Shown piece by piece: positions 1 to 5,589 of a stretch of DNA of 5,589 nt (the stretch's first letter is position 1; the number at the start of each line of letters is the position of its first letter). The notes beneath the pieces were generated by a model. The model searched no databases and had not been told where the DNA came from. It saw only the letters and a list, made by a program, of their open reading frames with translations. The DNA is from CBDVBD01 sp965372135. GTDB lineage: Bacteria > Electryoneota > RPQS01 > CBDVBD01. The position numbers were made by a program, and so were the translations under genes. The DNA lies in contig CBDVBD010000185.1 in the NCBI GenBank assembly GCA_965372135.1, positions 1 through 5,589 of the forward strand, written 5' to 3'.

Positions 1-1253
1 CCTTCAGGAAAATTTCTCTTTAGGTCAATCGCAATGGTACCCTCGTATCCTATACTTGCCCAGCGTACAGTATCCTCTGTCAGTATTCGCCATTGTTCCT
101 CACAATTTGGTGAAACAACCCAAACATGTCTATCTGGACCGGTCTTCACAATGTAAAAATCAGGTGGTCCTGTGCCATATGTATATGTGTTTCCTGCAAT
201 AATGTACGCACCATCATGTGTCTCAAGGGCAGAATATGCATTTTCACTCGAATTACCACCATAAAATCTGGTCCATAATGTATCGCAATTACTATTAGTT
301 TTGATTAGCCAGAAATCATTATTAAAAGGACCTACAAGACGACCAGTGCCCGCCATTAAAAACCCTCCATCACGTAATTGCCTAATGGAATTGATTCTCC
401 ATATGTTCGAATATGCTCGGGTGAACAGAGTGTCTCCTGTAGAATTAATTCTTACGAGATAACTTTCCCAAACACCTGTTCTATGAAAACTTCCGGCGAT
501 GATATAATCCCCATCACTGGTTTGTAGAACGGTGTATGCTCTATCGTTTCTATCACAACCATAGGTTCGGGTCCATAGTTCATCACCGTTACTATCAATT
601 ACGACAACATAAAAATCCTCAGTTTCTGAATTGTAGAGTCCAGAATATCCAACTACAATATATCCACCATCATTTATCAGTTGCACATCATAAGCTACAT
701 CTTTGTCCACACCTCCGTATGTCCGAGTCCAAAGTGTGTCACCAATACTATCTGTTTTTACTAGGTAAAAATCTTGCCATCCTACACTAAAAGACCATGT
801 TTCTCCTACCAAAATGTACCCACCATCTGTTGTTTGTTTTGCAGAGTATAAAATTTCGGAATTAGTTCCTCCATAAGTCCGAGTCCAAAGCGTATCCCCC
901 TGATTATCAGTTCGAACTAAATAGAAATCAGAATTTTTATTACCACCTATAGCATAACCGCCATCGGTAGTCTGGATTACCTTGTATGCGGAACCAACCC
1001 CATACGTTCTCGTCCATAACGTATCGCCTTCATCATCTATCTTTACAAGATAGATGTAATAATCTCCTGTTCCATAAATCTGAGAATATCCTGCGACAGC
1101 ATATCCACCGTCAGTGGTCTGAACAATAGATTTTGCATGGTCTTGACCACTACCGCCTAATGTGAGCGTCCACAGCGTATCAGGATTAGGCTGGGCGATT
1201 GATAAGCCACTAAGCAAAGTGATTAGTAGAATAGTTGAGAATACGGTTTTCAT
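1..1253 (-). CDS. Secreted seven-repeat beta-propeller-like protein, C-terminus outside window
   Basis: The minus-strand frame is open from an ATG at 1253-1251 to the left edge, giving 417 codons and no stop, so the C-terminus is missing. Residues 1-20 form a signal peptide (MKT, a hydrophobic stretch, then SIA before Gln21), so the protein is exported. Residues 27-371 are seven units built on 'GDTLWTRTYGG', 'QTTDGGYxIxG' and 'DFYLVKTDS', as in the delta-60-type or WD-like repeats of FCB and candidate-phylum bacteria. Seven units suggest a closed seven-bladed propeller. Residues 379-417 (VVSPN, W388, VRW at 396-398, then I-A-I-D-L) resemble the start of the Kre9/KNH-like 'PNGGE.W...IRW' module common after such repeats. 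A C-terminal sorting domain may follow outside the window. The start is supported by a GAGGG ribosome site and an upstream promoter. The ligand is unknown; a role in surface adhesion or binding is a guess. The gene is noticeably AT-richer than its neighbours. Confidence 0.9.
   Translation of the reverse strand, partial: MKTVFSTILLITLLSGLSIAQPNPDTLWTLTLGGSGQDHAKSIVQTTDGGYAVAGYSQIYGTGDYYIYLVKIDDEGDTLWTRTYGVGSAYKVIQTTDGGYAIGGNKNSDFYLVRTDNQGDTLWTRTYGGTNSEILYSAKQTTDGGYILVGETWSFSVGWQDFYLVKTDSIGDTLWTRTYGGVDKDVAYDVQLINDGGYIVVGYSGLYNSETEDFYVVVIDSNGDELWTRTYGCDRNDRAYTVLQTSDGDYIIAGSFHRTGVWESYLVRINSTGDTLFTRAYSNIWRINSIRQLRDGGFLMAGTGRLVGPFNNDFWLIKTNSNCDTLWTRFYGGNSSENAYSALETHDGAYIIAGNTYTYGTGPPDFYIVKTGPDRHVWVVSPNCEEQWRILTEDTVRWASIGYEGTIAIDLKRNFPE
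141..1175 (-). repeat. Seven tandem protein-level repeat units of the propeller
   Basis: The units begin at the 'LWT' tryptophans W28, W80, W123, W175, W227, position 277 (Phe replaces Trp) and W327. They are mostly 50-52 residues, or 150-156 nt, long. The second unit is only 43 residues because the loop between 'GGYAIGG' and 'DFYLVRTD' is short. The repeats are diverged at DNA level, so they reflect an old protein repeat and not recent tandem duplication. The most conserved parts are the Trp-Thr-Arg-Thr-Tyr-Gly strand and the Asp-Gly-Gly-Tyr turn. Confidence 0.88.
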
Positions 1254-1257
1254 GATA

Positions 1258-1264
1258 CCCTCTT
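1258..1264 (-). promoter_or_regulatory. Ribosome binding site of the propeller gene
   Basis: On the minus strand AAGAGGG lies four bases (TATC) before the ATG at 1253. This is a good Shine-Dalgarno match and fixes the start directly before the signal peptide. Confidence 0.75.
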
Positions 1265-1345
1265 TGATAGAATTGAATTGCACCCGCCACTAATACAATT
1301 GTTCTAAGTGAAGTCGAAGGAAGGGAAGAATGCGAGTGGTGCTTT

Positions 1346-1374
1346 AAGATAGTAAATATAATGAAGAATGTCAA
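1346..1374 (-). promoter_or_regulatory. Sigma-70-like promoter for the propeller gene
   Basis: On the minus strand a perfect -35 box TTGACA (1374-1369) is followed, after exactly 17 bases, by TATCTT (1351-1346), a 4/6 match to the -10 consensus. The predicted start near 1338-1340 gives a leader of about 85 nt before the ATG at 1253. The call is by consensus only; a lineage with a different housekeeping sigma preference could use another site. Confidence 0.6.
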
Positions 1375-1442
1375 GTGGTTTTTTGTTGTTTCAAAAGTTT
1401 TGTTTTGGGAGAAAGGTTGCGGGCGCGATCAGCAGACTGTTA

Positions 1443-1528
1443 TGGAGTGCGCAAGCCATGCTTGCGCCTTGAGGAATCCACCAGCGTGGCTGGGGGAAAG
1501 AAAGCTGGAGCATGGTCCCAGCACTCCA
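1443..1528. repeat. Multi-hairpin palindromic intergenic element (REP/MITE-like)
   Basis: An 86-nt element is bounded by a perfect 8-bp inverted repeat, TGGAGTGC (1443-1450) and GCACTCCA (1521-1528). Inside are a GCGCAAGC/GCTTGCGC hairpin with a CAT loop (1449-1467), a CCAGC/GCTGG hairpin with a GTG loop (1481-1493), and GCTGG (1504-1508) able to pair with CCAGC (1518-1522). The outer stem shares two bases with the first hairpin, and the third stem shares two with the outer one, so the folds compete at the edges. The layout resembles dispersed palindromic intergenic repeats, some of which are mobilised by REP-associated transposases. No transposase is visible here. A structured RNA is an alternative, but nothing shows it is a transcript in its own right. 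Confidence 0.6.
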
Positions 1529-1583
1529 AAGAGCGATGATAACAGAACAATCGTTCAGATATGGCAAAAACTTACGAAATCCC

Positions 1584-1612
1584 TTGCAAATTACCGAGAA
1601 TATGGATATATT
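1584..1612 (+). promoter_or_regulatory. Probable promoter for the flotillin gene
   Basis: TTGCAA (1584-1589, 4/6 match to -35) and TATATT (1607-1612, 5/6 match to -10) are separated by 17 bases. Transcription would start near 1619, leaving a leader of about 150 nt before the ATG at 1769. That leader would include the hairpin at 1672-1697. The surrounding sequence is AT-rich, so a chance match is possible. Confidence 0.5.
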
Positions 1613-1671
1613 AGAGCCTTGGTAAATATTTCGCAAGTTACTACATAACTTTTCTGGAAACAATATCGTAA

Positions 1672-1697
1672 CTCCGGAATTTTTTCCTATTCCGGGG
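1672..1697 (+). promoter_or_regulatory. Hairpin in the flotillin 5' leader, function unknown
   Basis: CCGGAAT (1674-1680) pairs perfectly with ATTCCGG (1689-1695) around an 8-base loop, TTTTTCCT. A T-G wobble and a further C-G pair extend the stem to nine. It lies 72 bases before the flotillin start. The T-run sits in the loop and not after the stem, so it is not a standard intrinsic terminator on either strand. It could be an mRNA stability or attenuation structure, or an operator for a dimeric regulator. Confidence 0.45.
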
Positions 1698-1754
1698 CGA
1701 TAAATTCTTAAGCTCGGCAAATCCTTGTGGAGTGTTTTCGCAAGCGGTCTGCCG

Positions 1755-1762
1755 GGAGGAGG
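1755..1762 (+). promoter_or_regulatory. Strong ribosome binding site deciding the flotillin start
   Basis: GGAGGAGG ends six bases before the ATG at 1769. It favours this ATG over the in-frame ATG at 1727, which lies upstream of the site and would add 14 polar, basic residues before the membrane segment. Confidence 0.85.
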
Positions 1763-1768
1763 AATAGG

Positions 1769-3208
1769 ATGACGTGGATTAGTACGTTGATTATTATCGG
1801 TGCCATCGTAGTGCTGGTGGCGCTGATTTTGTTTGCCATTTCCAAACAATACCGCAAGGTCGGTCCCAACGAGGTGCTGATTATTTCCGGTGGTCGAAAA
1901 CGCATCATCACCGATCCCGACGGCACCAAACGCAAGGTTGGGTACCGGATTCACATCGGAGGCGGTACTTTCGTGATGCCCTTTTTAGAGGACGCTCAGA
2001 TTCTGCCGCTGGATGTGTTGACTATCACCGTCAAGACCCCGGAAGTGCTGACTGCGCAGGGTGTGCATATCATCGCCGAGGGCTCGGGTCAAGTGAAGGT
2101 GAAAGGCGACAGCGCTTCGATCCGGCTGGCGGCGGAGAATTTCCTGGGCAAAGGCACCGAGGGGATTCGTGATGTTGCCAGTGATATTTTGGAAGGGCAT
2201 GTCCGTGCCGCTTTGGGCAGCATGACAGTAGAGGAGATTTATCAAAAGCGGGATGAATTTGCTCGTAAAGTGGAAGATGCAGCAAAGAGTGATTTTGATG
2301 CCTTGGGATTGATAACTATCGCTTTCGCTTTGAAAGATATCAGCGATACACAGGGGTACTTAGAGGCGTTGGGACGACCCCGGATCGCGCAGGTGAAACG
2401 GGATGCAGCGGTGGCACAAGCTGAGACCGACAAAGACGCTACCATCAAGGGCGCCCAAGCCCGGAAGGAAGGGGAAATCGCCAAACTGCAGGCTGAAACC
2501 AAGATCGCTGAAGCCAATCAGGATTATGAATCCAAGCGAGCCGATTATCAGGCAGCCGTCAACCAGAAACGCGCCAAAGCCGACCTGTCCTACGACCTGG
2601 AACGTCACAAGATGAATCAGCTGTTGAAAAAGGAAGAATACCAAGTGAAGCTGGTGGAAAAGGAAGCTGGTATCAAGGTTGAAGAGCAGGAAATCCTGCG
2701 CCGGGAAAAGGAACTGGAATCCACGGTCAAGAAAGCTGCCGACGCTAAAGAGTATCAGATTATGAAGGAAGCTGATGCGGAGAGCTACCGTCTTGCGTTG
2801 ATGGCGAAAGGCAAGACTTTGGCGAAGAAGAACGACGGGTTGGCGGAAGCGGAAGTTTTGAAAGCCAAGGGTGAAGCGGAAGCCGACGCCATGGAGAAAA
2901 AAGCTGAATCCTACCGCCAGTACAACCAAGCCGCAATTTATGAGATGTTTATCGATAAGCTGCCGGAGTTGGCGCGAGCGGTGTCCGAACCGTTGTCCAA
3001 GGTAGATAAGATTATTATGGTCGATGGAGGCAGCGGTGCCTCGGGAGCATCGAAATTGACCGGGCAAGTGGCGCAGATATTAGCGCAGCTTCCCACCGTG
3101 GTAGAGTCGCTGTCCGGGATTGACCTAAAGGATTTTCTGGGCACGCTGCACAAGAATGCCGGAACTACACCGGAAACACCCCCCGAGGTACCGAAAGAAG
3201 AAGCATAG
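1769..3208 (+). CDS. floT: Flotillin-like SPFH/Band 7 membrane scaffold protein
   Basis: This is a 479-residue protein, close to the roughly 500 residues of Bacillus FloT. Bacterial flotillins oligomerise at the inner face of the cytoplasmic membrane and organise membrane microdomains and fluidity. Residues 4-24 are a single hydrophobic anchor directly after the start. Residues 28 to about 208 are the SPFH domain, opening with 'VGPNEVLIISGG' and containing the flotillin-typical 'DPDGTKRKVGYRI' and 'IGGGTFVMPFLE' segments. From about residue 210 to 390 there is a long Ala/Glu/Lys/Gln-rich coiled coil with the flotillin EA-rich stretch near 360-383. The tail has 'DKIIMVDGGSG' near 413-422. There is no cysteine, so no palmitoylation. 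The start at 1769 is chosen for its GGAGGAGG site and for placing the anchor at the N-terminus. An NfeD partner gene, often adjacent to flotillin genes, is not found within this window. Confidence 0.95.
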   Translation: MTWISTLIIIGAIVVLVALILFAISKQYRKVGPNEVLIISGGRKRIITDPDGTKRKVGYRIHIGGGTFVMPFLEDAQILPLDVLTITVKTPEVLTAQGVHIIAEGSGQVKVKGDSASIRLAAENFLGKGTEGIRDVASDILEGHVRAALGSMTVEEIYQKRDEFARKVEDAAKSDFDALGLITIAFALKDISDTQGYLEALGRPRIAQVKRDAAVAQAETDKDATIKGAQARKEGEIAKLQAETKIAEANQDYESKRADYQAAVNQKRAKADLSYDLERHKMNQLLKKEEYQVKLVEKEAGIKVEEQEILRREKELESTVKKAADAKEYQIMKEADAESYRLALMAKGKTLAKKNDGLAEAEVLKAKGEAEADAMEKKAESYRQYNQAAIYEMFIDKLPELARAVSEPLSKVDKIIMVDGGSGASGASKLTGQVAQILAQLPTVVESLSGIDLKDFLGTLHKNAGTTPETPPEVPKEEA

Positions 3209-3212
3209 CACC

Positions 3213-3251
3213 GTCATTGCGAATCCGCCGGAAGGCGGATGTGGCAATCTC
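3213..3251. repeat. Short palindromic intergenic repeat of the 'CATTGCGA...GCAATCTC' type
   Basis: The element starts with GTCATTGCGA and ends with GCAATCTC, the ends of a dispersed repeat I recognise from many bacterial genomes. The centre is a perfect 7-bp hairpin, ATCCGCC (3223-3229) with GGCGGAT (3234-3240), around a GGAA loop. ATTGC (3216-3220) pairs with GCAAT (3244-3248) outside a small internal loop. It begins five bases after the flotillin stop. It may protect the 3' end of the mRNA, but there is no T-run after it, so it is not a standard terminator. Confidence 0.6.
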
Positions 3252-3279
3252 ATTCATGCCATAAGCGAACAACCTCGCA

Positions 3280-3309
3280 TTGACAACCTGTGCTTTATTT
3301 GAATATACA
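3280..3309 (+). promoter_or_regulatory. Probable promoter for the aminotransferase-kinase gene
   Basis: A perfect -35 box TTGACA (3280-3285) is followed after 18 bases by TATACA (3304-3309), a 4/6 match to the -10 consensus. The start would fall near 3316, leaving a very short leader (about 16 nt) before the ATG at 3332. The only ribosome-site candidate in that leader is a weak AAAGAG (3322-3327). This suggests the gene is transcribed separately from the flotillin gene. Confidence 0.5.
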
Positions 3310-3331
3310 GTGAATAATACCAAAGAGCATT

Positions 3332-5589
3332 ATGCTTGCAGATAGAATACAGCGGATTGGGTTTTCACCTACCCTTCGGATTACCGGAAAAGCCAAGCAG
3401 ATGGCGGCTGAAGGGATCGATGTGGTGGATTTGAGCGTGGGGGAGCCGGATTTCCCGACCCCGTACAACATCAAAGAAGCCGCCAAACAGGCGATTGACG
3501 ACAACATCACCAAGTACACCGCCAACGCCGGAATTCCCAAGCTTAGAGAGGCGATCGCTCGGAAGATCCGGGAAGACCACGGCGTGGAGTACACTTCGGA
3601 TGAGATTATCGTATCTTCCGGTGCAAAAAACTGCCTTTACAACTTGTGTGTTGCCCTGTTCAACAAGGGGGAAGAAGCCATAATTCCGGCACCGTACTGG
3701 GTGTCCTATCCGGAAATGGTCAAGTTGGCAAAAGGGGTGCCGGTAATCGTTAGTACCCACGAAGAGAACGGGTTTTTGCTAACGCCGGAACAGTTGGAAG
3801 CCAACCTGTCACCCCGCACTAAAGCGTTATTCCTCAATAACCCCTGCAATCCCACCGGCGCGGCATACGACCGGGATGAGTTGGAGGCGATCGTCCAGAT
3901 TGCCCTGGACGAGGGCATCGTCATTATCGCCGACGAAATCTACGAAAAGTTGTTGTACGATGGGCTTCGCCATACCAACGTGGCGTCGTTGAGTACCAAG
4001 GCTCGCGAGCAGTCGGTGGTCATCAGCGGGGTGTCGAAATCCTATTCAATGACCGGCTGGCGGCTGGGGTATGCTTCTGGTCCCAAGGAATTGATCGCCG
4101 GAATGGACAAGGTGCAAAGCCACAACACGTCCAATGCCAATTCGGTGGCGCAGATGGCGGCATTGGAAGCGATAACGGGACCTCAGACCGAGTTGTCCTT
4201 CATGCAGGCGGAGTTCCAGAAACGCCGGAATTACATCATCCACAAGCTGAAAACCATTCCCGGTGTATCGTGCTACGAGCCTCGCGGTGCGTTCTACGTG
4301 TTCCCCAACATGTCCAACTACTACAACAAGGAATACCAGGGGATGATAATCCGGAACTCCTATGGGCTGGCGTATTACCTGTTGAAACATGCCCATGTGG
4401 CGGTGGTGCCCGGCGATGCATTCGGGACGGACAAGTTTACCCGATTCTCTTATGCCACTTCCATGGAACGGCTGGAAGAAGGCATGAACCGAGTGGTGGA
4501 AGCGATGGCGAAGCTGACCACCCCGCGTAAGGTGCGTAAGGTTGCCCTCAAGAACACCTTGACCAAGCGTCGGGCACCGGTGGAAATGGACACCGAATTG
4601 TCCATGGAAATGCGGGATGCGCTGGTGGCGGAATCGGAAGCTCATTTAACCTACGATTCGTACTTCGAGTGGAATGCCAACATCAGCGGGGTGATCCTGC
4701 AACTGCGCACTAACAGCCCTCACCTGCATGACTTCTGGGTGGAAAACTGGTATCCGGCGCAGTTGGAAGCGGAATTGGAACCTCACGGGATAATCTATGC
4801 CATCAATTGGATTCCCGGCAGGGAGGCACGGGCGTATTATAATTCCGAAACCCGCACCGCTTTCTACTTCAAGTCCGCGTACTACGAACAATTGCGCAGC
4901 ATGGCGTTGGGCATGTATATGGACTTGTCGGAACGGATGTTCGACCAGCACTGCATCCGGTGTTTTTCGTTGGAATACGATGGCGACGGAGTGATTTTCT
5001 TAGCGGCGCCGGGCACCGGGAAAACCGAACATTTCCTGGGTTTATTGCAGCGGGATAACGTGCGGCTGCATGCCAACGATTTCGTTACGGTAAGGACGTC
5101 GGCACGGGAAGCGATGGCGGATGTGGTAGAGCGAAAATTCCTATTCCCCACCAATGTAGTGGAACATTTCGGGGATCTGGCGCCGTTGTTCGACCGATCC
5201 AAGTGCGAAAATGTAATCGTCAACAAGGAAGAATGCCTGAACGAACCCTGCATGCGGGAGGAGAATTGCCGATTGGATCGAGGGGTGCCTTTCTGCTATA
5301 CCGCATTTAAGGGATCGCGCGCCATGCTGGATCCCTATTGGATCGGCGGACCGGACAAGCATGTGAAGCGCATCAACATTCGACGGGTGCTCTTATTCAC
5401 CAAAGACCCCATCGCACCGGCATTGACCAAGGTCGATCCCGATGAAGCATTGGGCACTGTGGAACAGGGTATTGGGGGGCAGGTGAGCGGCGGGTACCGC
5501 AACACTCCGTTCTACAATTCCCATTTCCTGATTAAGACCTCGGATCGGATGGAACTGCAGCGGCGAAATTTCCGGAAATTGTTCGGGGT
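3332..5589 (+). CDS. Aminotransferase class I/II fused to HprK/PEPCK-like P-loop domain, C-terminus outside window
   Basis: The frame is open for 752 codons to the right edge. A TGA at 3311 in the same frame leaves the ATG at 3332 as the only plausible start. Residues 1 to about 392 are a PLP-dependent subclass Ib aminotransferase, closest in motif pattern to Thermus-type aspartate aminotransferase: 'VGEPDFPTP', 'SSGAKN' with K99, 'APYWVSYPEMV', 'NNPCNPTG' with N173, 'ADEIYE' with D201 and Y204, 'SKSYSMTGWRLGY' with the PLP lysine K236, and 'RFSYATS' with R371 for the substrate carboxylate. The catalytic set is complete. The likely reaction is aspartate or a related amino acid plus 2-oxoglutarate. 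Stand-alone enzymes end near residue 390; this one continues into a second domain, described separately. Substrate is inferred; a prephenate or other amino acid specificity is possible. Confidence is high for the aminotransferase, moderate for the kinase assignment. Confidence 0.92.
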   Translation, partial: MLADRIQRIGFSPTLRITGKAKQMAAEGIDVVDLSVGEPDFPTPYNIKEAAKQAIDDNITKYTANAGIPKLREAIARKIREDHGVEYTSDEIIVSSGAKNCLYNLCVALFNKGEEAIIPAPYWVSYPEMVKLAKGVPVIVSTHEENGFLLTPEQLEANLSPRTKALFLNNPCNPTGAAYDRDELEAIVQIALDEGIVIIADEIYEKLLYDGLRHTNVASLSTKAREQSVVISGVSKSYSMTGWRLGYASGPKELIAGMDKVQSHNTSNANSVAQMAALEAITGPQTELSFMQAEFQKRRNYIIHKLKTIPGVSCYEPRGAFYVFPNMSNYYNKEYQGMIIRNSYGLAYYLLKHAHVAVVPGDAFGTDKFTRFSYATSMERLEEGMNRVVEAMAKLTTPRKVRKVALKNTLTKRRAPVEMDTELSMEMRDALVAESEAHLTYDSYFEWNANISGVILQLRTNSPHLHDFWVENWYPAQLEAELEPHGIIYAINWIPGREARAYYNSETRTAFYFKSAYYEQLRSMALGMYMDLSERMFDQHCIRCFSLEYDGDGVIFLAAPGTGKTEHFLGLLQRDNVRLHANDFVTVRTSAREAMADVVERKFLFPTNVVEHFGDLAPLFDRSKCENVIVNKEECLNEPCMREENCRLDRGVPFCYTAFKGSRAMLDPYWIGGPDKHVKRINIRRVLLFTKDPIAPALTKVDPDEALGTVEQGIGGQVSGGYRNTPFYNSHFLIKTSDRMELQRRNFRKLFG
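4517..5589 (+). other. C-terminal HprK/PEPCK-like P-loop domain of the fusion protein
   Basis: After a basic linker (about residues 396-418), residues 419-752 hold a second domain. Its core is 'GDGVIFLAAPGTGKTE', with Walker A at 558-565 (K564, T565). This matches the HPr kinase pattern 'G.GVLI.G.SG.GKSE', including the Glu after GKT/S. His540 lies 24 residues before K564, near the spacing of the conserved His in HprK. 'RLHANDFV' (N582, D583) matches the HprK 'RLVADDAV' strand, with Asn in place of the first Asp. The HprK C-terminal signature is not visible. Instead there are five cysteines (625, 635, 640, 646, 655), then 'SRAMLDPYWIGG' (662-673) and 'TPFYNSHFLI' near the edge. The domain is probably a small-molecule or protein kinase of the HprK/PEPCK fold. 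The region before residue 540 may be a family-specific N-terminal subdomain. Confidence 0.72.

Noticed and set aside
536..790. 84-codon plus-strand open frame
   Set aside because: It is antisense to the propeller repeats; its His/Tyr-rich translation is a by-product of the repeat.
141..1175. CRISPR or recent tandem DNA repeat
   Set aside because: The roughly 150-nt periodicity is at protein level, with degenerate codons and no identical short repeats or spacers.
1361..1648. 95-codon plus-strand open frame in the intergenic region
   Set aside because: It crosses the palindromic element and overlaps the minus-strand promoter, has no ribosome site before its ATG, and its translation shows no recognisable domain.
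1727..1768. Fourteen-residue N-terminal extension of the flotillin from the ATG at 1727
   Set aside because: GGAGGAGG at 1755-1762 lies inside this extension with ideal spacing to the ATG at 1769, and the later start gives the usual flotillin N-terminus.
1391..1954. 187-codon minus-strand open frame
   Set aside because: It overlaps the flotillin start and the palindromic element; the translation is low in motif content and the flotillin frame is clearly the real one.
2360..3067. 235-codon minus-strand open frame
   Set aside because: It is the antisense of the flotillin coiled coil; the Phe/Leu-rich translation is the expected complement of Lys/Glu/Gln codons.
3223..3248. Intrinsic terminator after the flotillin gene
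   Set aside because: The hairpin is strong but is followed by CTCATTCATG and not a T-run.
4517..4600. Two separate genes (aminotransferase, then kinase) instead of a fusion
   Set aside because: There is no stop codon in the linker and the frame is continuous. An internal ATG at 4586 lacks a clear ribosome site. A sequencing error removing a stop cannot be fully excluded.
4046..4645. 199-codon minus-strand open frame
   Set aside because: It is antisense to conserved aminotransferase sequence, His/Arg/Gln-rich, with no domain.

Overview
The window holds three protein-coding genes and two informative intergenic regions. It reads like a chromosomal segment from an uncultivated bacterium of the FCB or candidate-phylum type (Zixibacteria, WOR-3, Cloacimonadota or Marinimicrobia-like). 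This placement is an inference. It rests on the secreted 'LWTRTYGG...DGGY' beta-propeller protein, the Kre9/KNH-like module after it, and a 'GTCATTGCGA...GCAATCTC'-type intergenic repeat. No phylogenetic marker gene is present.

Positions 1-1253 (minus strand) are the N-terminal 417 residues of a secreted protein: a signal peptide, seven propeller-like repeat units, then the start of a 'SPN...W...VRW' module that runs off the left edge. Its DNA is clearly more AT-rich than the rest (about 33-43% GC in hand-counted lines, against 62% in one line of the last gene). Positions 1254-1768 carry no convincing gene. They hold divergent sigma-70-like promoters for the two flanking genes, an 86-nt multi-hairpin palindromic element, and a hairpin in the presumed 5' leader of the next gene.

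Positions 1769-3208 (plus strand) encode a full-length flotillin: one N-terminal membrane segment, an SPFH/Band 7 domain and a long Ala/Glu/Lys-rich coiled coil. An NfeD partner is not next to it. The 123-nt gap that follows contains a dispersed-repeat-like hairpin element and a promoter.

Positions 3332-5589 (plus strand) encode the most unusual item: a subclass Ib aspartate-aminotransferase-like enzyme (about 392 residues) that continues in the same frame, with no stop, into a domain of at least 330 residues. That second domain has a P-loop and following strand that closely resemble HPr kinase/PEP carboxykinase-type kinases, plus a five-cysteine cluster. The gene is open at the right edge. 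It is a candidate bifunctional transaminase-kinase whose substrate cannot be read from the sequence. The three genes show no clear functional link; each appears to have its own promoter.
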